This document shows, in pieces, positions 60,785 to 60,793 of a stretch of 60,793 nt of DNA; the first letter of the stretch is position 1, and each line of letters opens with the position of its first letter. Below the pieces are notes generated by a model, which saw nothing but the letters and a program-made list of their open reading frames with translations, ran no database searches and was not told where the DNA came from. Origin of the DNA: a bacterium 1xD8-48. Its GTDB lineage: Bacteria > Bacillota > Clostridia > Lachnospirales > Lachnospiraceae. The position numbers and the translations under genes were made by a program. The stretch lies in assembly GCA_009917455.1 (NCBI GenBank), contig QZDS01000030.1, forward strand, positions 1 to 60,793. Direction: 5' to 3'.

Positions 60785-60793
60785 TTCCCAGAA

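Noticed and set aside
1..60793. CRISPR arrays, rRNA and tRNA genes
   Set aside because: No regularly spaced repeats of CRISPR size and no cloverleaf or rRNA-like stretches were seen by eye on either strand. A covariance-model scan would be needed to exclude small RNAs.

Overview
The window looks like chromosome from a gut-type Clostridia, most likely a Lachnospiraceae (Clostridium cluster XIVa) relative. The reasons are moderate GC with strong AGGAGG ribosome binding sites, several plant and host glycan genes (GH78, GH36, GH13, GPH symporter, MsmEFG-like ABC importer), a PadR/DUF1700/DUF4097 operon, a Ser-site-only HPr-like protein, and paired DNA-repair genes of the TIGR03916/TIGR03915 type. 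No rRNA, tRNA or CRISPR array was seen.

Layout. 1-3.9 kb: a 5'-truncated type III restriction (Res) gene beside a short structured sequence, then a YtrA-type GntR/ABC operon. 4-9.5 kb: a GPH sugar symporter, an AraC regulator and a soluble hybrid histidine kinase. 9.7-14.8 kb: a rhamnoside-use operon (TIM-barrel isomerase/epimerase, GH78 rhamnosidase, propeller-like protein). 14.9-25.8 kb: the most unusual block, described below. 25.9-30 kb: a graveyard of truncated genes (transglutaminase-like copy, AAA/DUF1703 fragment, glycosyltransferase, pyruvyltransferase, serine recombinase, alcohol dehydrogenase). 30-31.9 kb: a CsrA-like gene, an Rpn nuclease and a secreted transglutaminase-like protein. 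32-34 kb: FIST sensor plus cytosolic chemoreceptor. 34.1-40.6 kb: alpha-galactoside regulator, importer and GH36. 40.7-46.1 kb: PlsC, WYL regulator/DJ-1 pair, BlaI/M56 pair, AIM24. 46.2-52.8 kb: genome-maintenance genes (RarA, SOS-boxed radical-SAM repair protein, TIGR03915 protein, HPr-like, nuclease-helicase). 53.3-55.8 kb: rhamnulose-1-phosphate aldolase and GH13. 56-59.3 kb: a shortened AraC protein and the PadR operon. 59.3-60.8 kb: integrase fragment and MNT/HEPN toxin-antitoxin genes, one pair broken and one nearly whole.

The candidate undescribed system is the operon at 16443-25847 with its divergent partner at 14940-16250. It encodes a protein kinase fused to an NB-ARC-type ATPase and a helical-repeat tail, a 71-residue protein built of GxxxG repeats, and a 34-residue Cys/Trp peptide with a very good ribosome binding site. 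Three different radical-SAM enzymes follow, then a protein whose four beta-hairpins resemble ABBA peptide prenyltransferases, and a geranylgeranyl-reductase-like flavoprotein. My reading is a ribosomally made, radical-SAM-modified and possibly prenylated peptide (RiPP) under control of, or sensed by, a STAND kinase. The gene order and motifs are seen in the sequence. The product and the prenylation step are inference.

Starts given here often differ from the longest possible open frame; they were moved to the codon behind a good ribosome binding site.
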